Positions 1-6,544 of a DNA stretch of 11,034 bases are shown here, one piece after another (the first letter of the stretch is position 1; the number at the start of each line of letters is the position of its first letter). Source of the DNA: an uncultured Pseudomonadota bacterium (lineage in GTDB: Bacteria; Myxococcota; UBA796); contig CAJWHX010000072.1 in assembly GCA_913040875.1 (NCBI GenBank), positions 1-11,034 of the forward strand. Direction: 5' to 3'. Under the pieces are notes generated by a model that searched no databases, was not told the origin of the DNA, and was given only the letters and a program-made list of their open reading frames with translations. The position numbers and the translations under genes are program-made.

Positions 1-1257
1 GTATCGGCCAACAAAAGCACCGTGGTTGACGTAACTCGCTTTCGTATAGCGCTTCAGCAAATCTGCAACCCCATCCAAACGATCATCCACCCAAAATATT
101 CTAGGCATCGCTAAGAGTACAAATGCAGTATCCTGACGCTCCTGTTCAGCAATATCAATCCGCATATCGGACTCTTGCTCTGCCTCTAATACGCGCTCTA
201 TCAATTCGATGAGCTGGGTCGACGTACCGAGTGTAAAGAGAAACTCAGTCGGGAGAGAATCAAACACATTGCAGATGCCTTTGTATCGGAAGGATCCTTT
301 CGGAGGATTTTCAGATTTCAAAATATCCGCAAGAACCCGGCGCAACACAGGAACATGTCGAGAGGTTTGTGTCACTGCACGATAGGTAAACAGACCGGTG
401 ATGTGAATGGGCGTGAAGCCTTGACCATCTCGATTTGGTACAGCCAGATACAGTTCATCTACCAACCCAACACGATGGATGGGGGACTCCACATTGCCCT
501 TCCGTACCACTACCGGTGTACCATTCACCGTAGGACTCCAATCCAAAATGGTTGGAACCCACAAATGCTCCAGACCTTCTCTCAAGATTCCTGATCGCTG
601 ATCCCCAATTTGCAGGCCCATAAAAACAAAGTTCTCTTGAAGCAACCAATCAACAAACTCAGCAGCCTCGAGCATCTCGTCTCGCCTCTCGATAATACTC
701 CGTGCAGCACTTTCAAATCGTTCCGATGATTTTTCCAATACATTCGTGATATCCGTAAAATCAGAAACTACAGCCTGAGCGAGTTGCAAACAGTTAATGA
801 GAGACTGCTCCATGTCCTCTACAGTATTTGTGAATCCACCCTCCAACTCAAATCGCAAGATGCTTTCCAGTTGAAAGTTTGGCTCATCCACTGCGACAAC
901 CTGTCCAGATTCATTTCTCTTAAAACCGACAATTACATTAAAACCCGTCACAGTTTGAGCACCCAACTGCTTCAGATGCATTCGCACGGAATCCACAATA
1001 AACGGTTGGTCGGGCAGATTGATGCAAACAACTCGACGATTCCCTTTCCCCTCTCGTACCTGTACAGTTGGCTCTCTAAAACGCACTACATCCAATGTGT
1101 CCAAAATTTGGCGTACAACAGTTTCATGTGTATGCCGTGTTCGAACTGCAGCGCGAAGCTGTCTGGCCACCGCCACCGCATATCGTGCCAGTATCTCTGT
1201 ACGTTGTTCAGATGGAATGGCGTTTAAAATTCGTCTTTCGTAAGCACTCAAATCCAT
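1..1257 (-). CDS. Large-type NAD-dependent glutamate dehydrogenase, N-terminal part (3' end off window)
   Basis: The minus frame is open from the ATG at 1257 to the left edge, giving 419 codons with no stop. The translation matches the N-terminal half of the large (about 1600-residue) NAD-specific glutamate dehydrogenase family, which oxidises L-glutamate to 2-oxoglutarate and ammonium with NAD+ in the cytoplasm. Recognisable blocks are DQPFIVDSVRMHLKQLG (about residues 82-98, the family's 'PFLVDS' block in the ACT-like region), FVDWLLQENFVFMGLQ (about 204-219), and GLFTYRAVTQTSRHVPVLRR followed by FRYKGICNVFDSLPTEFLF (about 289-340). The catalytic Rossmann region is beyond the window. An in-frame ATG lies 12 bases upstream (1269), but GAGG at 1264-1267 sits 6 bases before the 1257 ATG, so 1257 is preferred. 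The 5' region (1258-1481) shows no convincing promoter. The family call rests on recalled motifs, not a search. Confidence 0.85.
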   Translation of the reverse strand, partial: MDLSAYERRILNAIPSEQRTEILARYAVAVARQLRAAVRTRHTHETVVRQILDTLDVVRFREPTVQVREGKGNRRVVCINLPDQPFIVDSVRMHLKQLGAQTVTGFNVIVGFKRNESGQVVAVDEPNFQLESILRFELEGGFTNTVEDMEQSLINCLQLAQAVVSDFTDITNVLEKSSERFESAARSIIERRDEMLEAAEFVDWLLQENFVFMGLQIGDQRSGILREGLEHLWVPTILDWSPTVNGTPVVVRKGNVESPIHRVGLVDELYLAVPNRDGQGFTPIHITGLFTYRAVTQTSRHVPVLRRVLADILKSENPPKGSFRYKGICNVFDSLPTEFLFTLGTSTQLIELIERVLEAEQESDMRIDIAEQERQDTAFVLLAMPRIFWVDDRLDGVADLLKRYTKASYVNHGAFVGRY

Positions 1258-1263
1258 TGGAAA

Positions 1264-1267
1264 CCTC
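1264..1267 (-). promoter_or_regulatory. Shine-Dalgarno deciding the glutamate dehydrogenase start
   Basis: On the minus strand GAGG is followed by six bases (TTTCCA) and then the ATG at 1257-1255. The alternative in-frame ATG at 1269-1267 overlaps this motif and has no purine-rich sequence upstream, so the shorter start is favoured. Confidence 0.5.
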
Positions 1268-1405
1268 ATGTAAGGGTTGTTAAAACCAGTAAACAGCTTG
1301 AGCTGGACGTACACACCACACTGTTAATGCGACGCTTCAACTACTAAAGTATCAATAGAAAAAGGCTATCTCTATCAGTCCTCAAAGGCAAAAGGCGACT
1401 GCCAT

Positions 1406-1430
1406 TTTTTATGTAAATAATGCATAAAAA
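1406..1430. repeat. AT-rich inverted repeat in the 1258-1481 spacer
   Basis: TTTTTATG (1406-1413) and CATAAAAA (1423-1430) are perfect 8-bp inverted arms around a 9-base loop. It lies about 50 bases beyond the stop codon of the minus-strand phosphatase gene and upstream of the minus-strand dehydrogenase gene, so it could mark a transcript end. The stem has only one G-C pair, so it would be a weak intrinsic terminator. The rest of the 224-bp spacer shows no coding potential and no clear promoter. Confidence 0.25.
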
Positions 1431-1481
1431 GGATTCACGAATATGCAAAACATCTCATATACAACAAGTGCTGAACAACGT

Positions 1482-2378
1482 TCACTTGAGTGGTGACAAC
1501 TGAACCACACCCGATTCGTATAGGGCTTCTACCTTGTTCCCAGTCAGTCGAAGGGCCGATGGATACTCTCCGTAATGTCTGGATATTCCTGTATCTATAG
1601 CGAATAGAGTACCGTCACATCGACTGTGAATCTGACCATCTCTCTGGGTCGTATGCCCCATCACCATCCTCGTCGCACCCAATTTAGACAATACAAATTG
1701 CGCTTCTTCACAAGCCATAGACTCTGTCTGTTTCCAGTACCCTCGATACCATAAAGGTCCTTTCTCTCCAAGAATCTTTCTATCACCCACCCCCAGCATC
1801 GCCAGTCGAACTTCTTCAGACAATGTCTCTGCCGGTTTGGCAAACTGCCGAGAGACCCCTCCATGAACAAAGATGGTGTCCCCAAGTTGCAAGACAGCAT
1901 CCTTGGTACTCAGCCACTGAGACCATTCACCCCCAATAGTAAAAGCCGCTTTGCGCTTTTCCAATCCCCCAAAACTTTGAATGTCTGCCTGAGATACATA
2001 TCTCCAATCTCCTTGTACATTCATCACTTCATGATTACCTAGCAATACGATAAATTCACTGTTGTGTGCTGGAGCTTGGGTCTCCAAGTCTCGAATCCAT
2101 TCGAGCAGTGGCTGACCATCTGGACCTCTGTCCGTTAAATCTCCAGTCTGAACAACTATCGTATCCTGCACAATCCATTTACCAGTTGAGTCTGTGATCC
2201 CTGCTATCGAGAAGGCCTTCTTAGCGGAAGACAGATCTGCATGTAAATCCCCCACCGCAACAATTGTTTTCGATGTCGATGGAGCGGCATTCACAGTTGT
2301 AGGTAGAAAAAACAGACTCAACAGCATCCCAACTACAGTATAAAATGGACACGAGTGGTAATTGTTGGATACAGTCAT
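1482..2378 (-). CDS. Exported Shewanella-like PPP-family metallophosphatase
   Basis: This 298-residue protein carries the complete PPP-type metallophosphoesterase signature: GDLHAD (43-48), GDLTDRGPDG (79-88), GNHE (114-117), VHGG (171-174) and GHTTQRDGQ (241-249). It also has GPLWYRGY (207-214), a block typical of the Shewanella-like phosphatases (Shelphs). The Asp, His and Asn residues should bind the two metal ions that hydrolyse phosphomonoesters. The N-terminus has a hydrophobic stretch (about 12-25) ending in VNA|AP, a plausible signal peptidase I site, so the mature enzyme should act in the periplasm or outside the cell. Length is normal for the family. The ATG is preceded by GGAG with a 6-base spacer. 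It is divergent from the PmbA-like gene across 54 bp. Shelphs are known as Ser/Thr or Tyr phosphatases, but the substrate here cannot be told from sequence. Confidence 0.85.
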   Translation of the reverse strand: MTVSNNYHSCPFYTVVGMLLSLFFLPTTVNAAPSTSKTIVAVGDLHADLSSAKKAFSIAGITDSTGKWIVQDTIVVQTGDLTDRGPDGQPLLEWIRDLETQAPAHNSEFIVLLGNHEVMNVQGDWRYVSQADIQSFGGLEKRKAAFTIGGEWSQWLSTKDAVLQLGDTIFVHGGVSRQFAKPAETLSEEVRLAMLGVGDRKILGEKGPLWYRGYWKQTESMACEEAQFVLSKLGATRMVMGHTTQRDGQIHSRCDGTLFAIDTGISRHYGEYPSALRLTGNKVEALYESGVVQLSPLK

Positions 2379-2432
2379 TGTATACTCCAGATAGCTAGCA
2401 TTTTCCTTTTAGATTTACGATGAGACACTTTT

Positions 2433-3782
2433 ATGAATGATGCATTGCAAACATCGGCTGTACAATGGGCGTCGCAACTTGAACTCGCAATCAAAGAACA
2501 TCCGATCATAATTCATTACGAGATCAGCATCGACCTATCACACATTAAAACCTTCTCCAATGAATTGGATGGCCGCAATCGATGGGGTAACATCCTGAAA
2601 TCAAATCAACACATTCATCACCAATTTCAGATTCGGGTCTTTTTGCAAAACGGTCGTTTTTCATTTGTACAGGATGTACGTCGATTTGCTGACGCTGACC
2701 AAACCCCACACAAAGTGATTGAATCCCTTTTATTGGAATCCAATCAGCTTCCAAATCCAAATGGGAAAACGATCTTTACAAACACCATCCACCAACCTCA
2801 TCCCCTCGAAATTTGGGACCCAAGATTTGATACGTTGGATGCCGCTCGACGAAAGGAAATCTTGTTGGACCAATACACAATGATCCCTCAGATGAACAAA
2901 CGTGCACGTTTACAAAAGGCAGACCTGAAAGAAATTCAAGTGATGCGGCACATTCGAACGTCACAAAATTCAATGTCTGAACAAAGCACTAGATATGAGT
3001 TGATTGGTATGGTTGCCAACGGAATTGAGCGGGTTCCATTCCACATGATATCAAGACGATTTGCAGATCTTTGTACGCACCCTTTTGGCTGGACAACATT
3101 TTACCCGCCTCCTGTCCCAAACAAAACCGCCGCTGCAATAGCTCCAGATTGGATGCTGATGCTGACTCCACGTATCGTAGCTTCAATCGTAGAGTGTCTG
3201 CCTCCCGCCTTCGAGTTGGATCGGCTCGAGAAGGGAACCAGTTTCTTAGCTGGCAAACAAGGCTCTACCATCGGCTCAAAGAGAATTCACCTCATCGATG
3301 ACCCGACGATGCTTTCAGGTGTGCACTCCCGTAATTTTGATGCCAACGGTGTACCCAGTAAACCGCTCACCCTCGTTTCAGATGGGGTATTCAAGGATTG
3401 TTACATCCCATTAGACTCTCCAGGAAATAAAGAGCCCACCGGACACATCGGTATGAATGGAAAACTTTGGTGTGGCAATATCCTAAGCCAAATGGGACGA
3501 CGGTCTCAAAACATGATTCTTGCCGATCGTGGAGATGCATTGATAGGAACACACATCGTAGAACCAACTCAGTTAAATATTGAAACTGGAGTCTTGAGGT
3601 TGGTTGCCAACTTTGCACACATTTCCTCCAAAGGCTTCGAAGGCAACTTAGGAATACGAACAGTGGTGGTTCCAATCCTAGAGTTGTTTGAACAAGTCTC
3701 TGAAACGGCAAACGATCAAAATCGATACAACCACGTTGACGCCAGTACTTGGATATTGGATGATTGTAGACTTTTATCGTAA
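2433..3782 (+). CDS. TldD/PmbA family protein, PmbA (TldE)-like
   Basis: The 449-residue length is typical of PmbA/TldE. The best evidence is the C-terminal half. SFLAGKQGSTIGS (about 270-282) is followed by IHLIDDPTMLSGVHSRNFD (about 285-303), then GVPSKPLTLVSDGVFKDCYI, matching the family pattern in which a 'DDP...' strand precedes a 'D-x-x-G-x-P' turn and a 'xxGVFKxY' strand. I see no HExxxH zinc site, which in this family belongs to TldD, so this is the non-catalytic PmbA/TldE-type subunit or a divergent relative. TldD/TldE pairs act as peptidases on small peptides; no TldD partner is encoded in this window. The N-terminal half is poorly conserved. The ATG at 2433 has only a weak ribosome site (GAGA about 9 bases upstream). 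It ends convergently with the ASH-domain lipoprotein gene, 90 bp away, and no clear terminator hairpin separates them. Confidence 0.75.
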   Translation: MNDALQTSAVQWASQLELAIKEHPIIIHYEISIDLSHIKTFSNELDGRNRWGNILKSNQHIHHQFQIRVFLQNGRFSFVQDVRRFADADQTPHKVIESLLLESNQLPNPNGKTIFTNTIHQPHPLEIWDPRFDTLDAARRKEILLDQYTMIPQMNKRARLQKADLKEIQVMRHIRTSQNSMSEQSTRYELIGMVANGIERVPFHMISRRFADLCTHPFGWTTFYPPPVPNKTAAAIAPDWMLMLTPRIVASIVECLPPAFELDRLEKGTSFLAGKQGSTIGSKRIHLIDDPTMLSGVHSRNFDANGVPSKPLTLVSDGVFKDCYIPLDSPGNKEPTGHIGMNGKLWCGNILSQMGRRSQNMILADRGDALIGTHIVEPTQLNIETGVLRLVANFAHISSKGFEGNLGIRTVVVPILELFEQVSETANDQNRYNHVDASTWILDDCRLLS

Positions 3783-3872
3783 AATTTTATCGTCGAAGTT
3801 TATCAAAGCAGAATTTTATAGAATACAATCGAAAAGATTCACGAGCACTTTCACTGTGAAGCGGTTGAACAA

Positions 3873-5345
3873 TCATTCACACGCAGAGAGAGTTGTGGTT
3901 GCAGGTGACTGATTCTCCACCACAAACTGTCCCGTACCGGCTAGCCAATAAATATAGCCCACATCCCACAAATCTCTTGGTGAAAGCAATCTAGATTCTT
4001 CGGCTATCAACGCGCCATCGAGGTATACTCGGACCGTGGCCGTCGTGTCCCCATTGCCATTTCCATTGAAATAGTGAACCATGATATTGTAGGAACCGTC
4101 GTATGGCGTTTCGATCTCGATCTCTTCAGGACCATAGCCAATACGGTTGTCCAAGGAGAGAGATGGATCATCAAACACACCCGATTCGCCCCAGCTAGGG
4201 TTTGGATTGCACCAACAGCAATCTCCATCGTAGCTATAAAAGTCATAGCCTTCCATCACCATGTGGAGATCGACATCTGTATTGCCTTTATCCCACACCA
4301 ATTCTACTTGGATGGCTTCATCCGGAATGGCTGTAAATTGGCACATGTTCGGTTCTGATTCCAATCCGATGCTGTTGGCAACAACCAATTGCAACTCGTA
4401 ATCTCCGGCTGCATCGACAAAGAACGGACTGTATTCCAATGTGGGTTCTTCAATGGTGGTGTTGGACCCCGGAGGCTGTGACAAGAGTGTCCACTGATAC
4501 GTCAGTGGCTCATATCCTTGTGGGTCTGAAGAGTTTTGAGCGTTCAGATGAACCGTAGTCGGGGGATCGACTTCACTGGGACAGGGAAATCTAGCTTCTG
4601 GATACCCAAAGTCTCCGCCGCCGTTTCCAAGAAGTGCAATCGTTTGCTCTCCTTCATCTGGATCATTACTCACGATCGTAATTATGGCGTTGTCTCCAGT
4701 TTCCGCCGTTGGAGCGTACGTCACTACCAGTGTACTGCTCTGTTCGAGCCCATAGGATACACCAGACACATCGGTCATCAGCGAAAACGTCTCGGCACCT
4801 TCAATCGTTACGGATTCGATGATCAAATCGCCCGTCCCTCGATTGGTCAACGTAAAATATTGAGTTGCGGTTTGCCCCTGCGCAACCGTACCAAAATCCA
4901 CTGCTCTTGGCGTAATTTCAATATCCGGTACCGGTCCAACAACTCCCTCTCCATTTAGTGGAAGCGTCATCGTACCATTTTCAGGATCATTGCTTGATAT
5001 CACAATGTTTCGGTCGTATTCTCGGTATGTCTCAGGCTCAAAGGATACCGTTATGGTTTGACTTTCATTGACTTCAACAACGCCCTCTGTAGGTTCGATA
5101 GTATAAACACCATCGTCATTGCCATCGACCTCAATCGACGCGATATCCAATTCCGCCAATCCCGAATTGATGATTTGGAATTCTTGAGTGTCCGTATACA
5201 GCACCACCGTTTCAAAGTCTACACTCTCCGTCGTAAGGGTCAACGTCGGAAACAATTCACGAAATTGAGTTTCCTCAAGCTTATCACCTGTACAAGCGGT
5301 CATCGATAGCATCACCACGCTCATCAAACTCTTTGCATCCTTCAT
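3873..5345 (-). CDS. Secreted lipoprotein with two ASH (choice-of-anchor D) domains, a PKD-like domain and a DUF2135/YfaP-like C-terminus
   Basis: This 490-residue protein begins at the ATG at 5345. AAGGAG (5352-5357) lies 6 bases upstream, which makes this start better than an in-frame one at 5396 that would add 17 residues. The N-terminus is a lipoprotein signal (basic start, hydrophobic core, LSMTAC with Cys18 as likely acylation site). Two consecutive ASH/HYDIN-type beta-sandwich domains follow (about 33-130 and 133-237), each with the 'VDFxTV' entry and 'SNDPxxG' exit motifs. A PKD/Ig-like segment (about 240-335) contains the LTYQWTLLSQPPGS motif. The C-terminal region (about 340-485) has VELVWDKGNTDVDLHMV and a WGESGVFDDPSLSLD stretch, resembling DUF2135/YfaP-like modules of deltaproteobacterial surface proteins. 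A CCWC cluster lies within it. The role is probably structural or adhesive at the cell surface; no enzymatic motif was seen. A sigma-54-like promoter lies at 5411-5426. Confidence 0.8.
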   Translation of the reverse strand: MKDAKSLMSVVMLSMTACTGDKLEETQFRELFPTLTLTTESVDFETVVLYTDTQEFQIINSGLAELDIASIEVDGNDDGVYTIEPTEGVVEVNESQTITVSFEPETYREYDRNIVISSNDPENGTMTLPLNGEGVVGPVPDIEITPRAVDFGTVAQGQTATQYFTLTNRGTGDLIIESVTIEGAETFSLMTDVSGVSYGLEQSSTLVVTYAPTAETGDNAIITIVSNDPDEGEQTIALLGNGGGDFGYPEARFPCPSEVDPPTTVHLNAQNSSDPQGYEPLTYQWTLLSQPPGSNTTIEEPTLEYSPFFVDAAGDYELQLVVANSIGLESEPNMCQFTAIPDEAIQVELVWDKGNTDVDLHMVMEGYDFYSYDGDCCWCNPNPSWGESGVFDDPSLSLDNRIGYGPEEIEIETPYDGSYNIMVHYFNGNGNGDTTATVRVYLDGALIAEESRLLSPRDLWDVGYIYWLAGTGQFVVENQSPATTTLSACE

Positions 5346-5351
5346 TCTGCT

Positions 5352-5357
5352 CTCCTT
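5352..5357 (-). promoter_or_regulatory. Strong Shine-Dalgarno deciding the ASH-lipoprotein start
   Basis: AAGGAG on the minus strand is followed by six bases (AGCAGA... spacing) and the ATG at 5345-5343. This start puts a basic residue and the hydrophobic lipoprotein signal directly at the N-terminus, whereas the longer reading from 5396 would prepend 17 non-signal-like residues. Confidence 0.65.
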
Positions 5358-5379
5358 AACTGTACGCTTTGATGCACAT

Positions 5380-5395
5380 TGGCACCATATTTGCA
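5380..5395 (+). promoter_or_regulatory. Sigma-54 (-24/-12) promoter for the PPC-type lipoprotein gene
   Basis: The sequence TGGCACCATATTTGCA fits the RpoN consensus (TGGCAC, N5, TTGCA) at every consensus position given, with GG at 5381-5382, exactly ten bases, then GC at 5393-5394. It reads toward the gene at 5493; the predicted start site is about 5406, leaving a leader of about 87 bases. It interlocks with an opposite-facing site at 5411-5426. Sigma-54 promoters need a bacterial enhancer-binding protein; none is encoded in the window. Confidence 0.7.
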
Positions 5396-5410
5396 CCTCA
5401 ATGTATCACA

Positions 5411-5426
5411 TGCAAAAGATGTTCCA
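5411..5426 (-). promoter_or_regulatory. Sigma-54-like promoter for the ASH-domain lipoprotein gene
   Basis: Read on the minus strand the sequence is TGGAACATCTTTTGCA, with GG, ten bases, then GC, and a perfect TTGCA -12 element; the -24 element has one mismatch (TGGAAC for TGGCAC). The predicted start is about 5400, giving a leader of about 55 bases before the ATG at 5345. The placement directly upstream of a gene, on the correct strand, supports it. Confidence 0.6.
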
Positions 5427-5427
5427 C

Positions 5428-5456
5428 ATTGCAATCGACAATCCTTTGAAGATTGC
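5428..5456. repeat. Inverted repeat in the lipoprotein spacer, possible activator site or leader hairpin
   Basis: GCAATC (5431-5436) and GATTGC (5451-5456) form a 6-bp inverted pair separated by 14 bases, and the left arm overlaps the perfect palindrome ATTGCAAT (5428-5435). The element lies just upstream of the minus-strand sigma-54-like site and inside the predicted leader of the plus-strand lipoprotein mRNA, so it could bind a regulator or fold in RNA. It is short enough that chance is possible. Confidence 0.25.
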
Positions 5457-5492
5457 GTTACAATAGACATAGTATAACTGGAGTTTTTTATC

Positions 5493-6467
5493 ATGCCTTT
5501 TGCCTCTTCGTTCATCCTCTTTCTTTTTGGGTGTATTGGCTGTCAAAGCTGCCAACCTCAAATTGTACCCCCAGACAATCCAGACGATCAGCCTGAGCCT
5601 TCCTCGGAAGACACGGACACGGCCGAATTAGAGGATACAGGTGACACTGGACTTGCTGAAGCTCCACCCTGTCCCATTATGGAGATTGAACCCAATGACA
5701 ATTACGACGAGGCACAGGTTGTGTTCTTGGAAAAATGGATTTGCGGAGACTACGACAAAGAATTTGATCTAGACAATTACGGCTTTCAGTTTCCAGAAGA
5801 CGAAGGGTGGTTAAAAGTGTGGGGTCGGGCTCAAACCGTTGGGTCTCTCTCTGACATTTTGATCACACTCGACCAAGGCTCCAACACCGCAGTATCCTTC
5901 GCTCAGATTGGCACGACAGATCCAATGATGGTGGTTCCCGTAACCAATGAAGATGTGCTTTACACAACCATCTACGATCAGTATGGTGGGTATGGTGACA
6001 ACAACTTTTATGAGATGATTGTATCGCAAGTGAAACCACCGGTGGAATGGAACAGACTTGAAAATGACGACATTGGAAACAACAACGCTCCTGCCGGTGC
6101 AGAAGAAGTGGCCAACGGAGATCGAATATTCGGAACAGCCTCCACCAACTTTGATACCGATTGGTTCAAGTTTACCGTCGCAGATGGTGAGTCTATTCAA
6201 GTCACGGTTGATCTGACCGCCTTTGCTGAAGGCTCTCCAATGGATCCGATCGTATACCTGTACGACGATCGGATATTTACGGACTCGGATGCTCCGTATC
6301 GTGCAGTCCGAAACAATCAGTCCGGCGACAACATCAACTTGGATCCCGTCCTGAGATATACAGTCACGCAATCCGGTGATTGGGGGATCCTTGTCAAGAA
6401 CAATGGTCCCGGTGGTTCAGATTTCCACTGGTATGTCGTAGATATATCTTTGGAGACCGCTGAATAA
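5493..6467 (+). CDS. Secreted lipoprotein with two PPC-like domains
   Basis: This 324-residue protein starts with a short hydrophobic signal lacking basic residues (MPFASSFILFLFGC), with candidate acylation cysteines at 14 (LFGC) or 17 (CIGC). An acidic Asp/Glu/Thr/Pro linker (about 28-56, including EDTDTAELEDTGDTG) should hold the folded part away from the membrane. Two bacterial pre-peptidase C-terminal (PPC)-like beta-sandwich repeats follow. The first opens with EIEPNDNYDEAQ (about 64-75). The second opens near residue 189 and contains GDRIFGTASTNFDTDWFKF and a VADGESIQVTV strand. PPC domains usually accompany secreted peptidases, but no peptidase domain is present, so this is a stand-alone surface or periplasmic lipoprotein of unknown role. 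GGAG lies 9 bases before the ATG. A sigma-54 promoter lies at 5380-5395. Confidence 0.8.
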   Translation: MPFASSFILFLFGCIGCQSCQPQIVPPDNPDDQPEPSSEDTDTAELEDTGDTGLAEAPPCPIMEIEPNDNYDEAQVVFLEKWICGDYDKEFDLDNYGFQFPEDEGWLKVWGRAQTVGSLSDILITLDQGSNTAVSFAQIGTTDPMMVVPVTNEDVLYTTIYDQYGGYGDNNFYEMIVSQVKPPVEWNRLENDDIGNNNAPAGAEEVANGDRIFGTASTNFDTDWFKFTVADGESIQVTVDLTAFAEGSPMDPIVYLYDDRIFTDSDAPYRAVRNNQSGDNINLDPVLRYTVTQSGDWGILVKNNGPGGSDFHWYVVDISLETAE

Positions 6468-6487
6468 ACCCACCATCACTGGAAATT

Positions 6488-6503
6488 CGGCACCAGATTT
6501 GCA
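6488..6503 (+). promoter_or_regulatory. Sigma-54 (-24/-12) promoter for the Ig-like lipoprotein cluster
   Basis: CGGCACCAGATTTGCA has GG at 6489-6490, ten bases, and GC at 6501-6502, differing from the site at 5380-5395 at only two of sixteen positions. The predicted start is about 6514, 31 bases before the ATG at 6545. It lies in the 77-bp gap after the PPC lipoprotein gene, so the downstream genes may have their own start as well as read-through. Confidence 0.65.
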
Positions 6504-6544
6504 ACGAGATATGTTGCTTAGCACAAACCAACCGTGAGGATCTT

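Noticed and set aside
784..1227. Plus-strand open frame of 147 codons over the glutamate dehydrogenase region
   Set aside because: It is antisense to a clear family match that is open from 1257 to the window edge; its translation is low-complexity and lacks any recognisable domain.
1376..1410. CAGTC...GACTG stem followed by a T-run, resembling a plus-strand terminator
   Set aside because: The stem is only 5 bp with a 16-base loop and no plus-strand gene ends upstream of it.
2379..2432. TATACT-like -10 box in the phosphatase/PmbA-like divergent spacer
   Set aside because: No -35 element at acceptable spacing could be found for either direction, so a promoter position cannot be supported.
3783..3872. 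Possible terminator between the convergent PmbA-like and ASH-lipoprotein genes
   Set aside because: Only a tiny TTCAC-T-GTGAA palindrome and short AAAATTTT stretches are seen; none forms a GC stem followed by a T-run.
5346..5396. Longer start for the ASH-domain lipoprotein at 5396
   Set aside because: It would place 17 residues before the lipoprotein signal and would overlap the plus-strand sigma-54 site; the ATG at 5345 has a strong AAGGAG 6 bases upstream.
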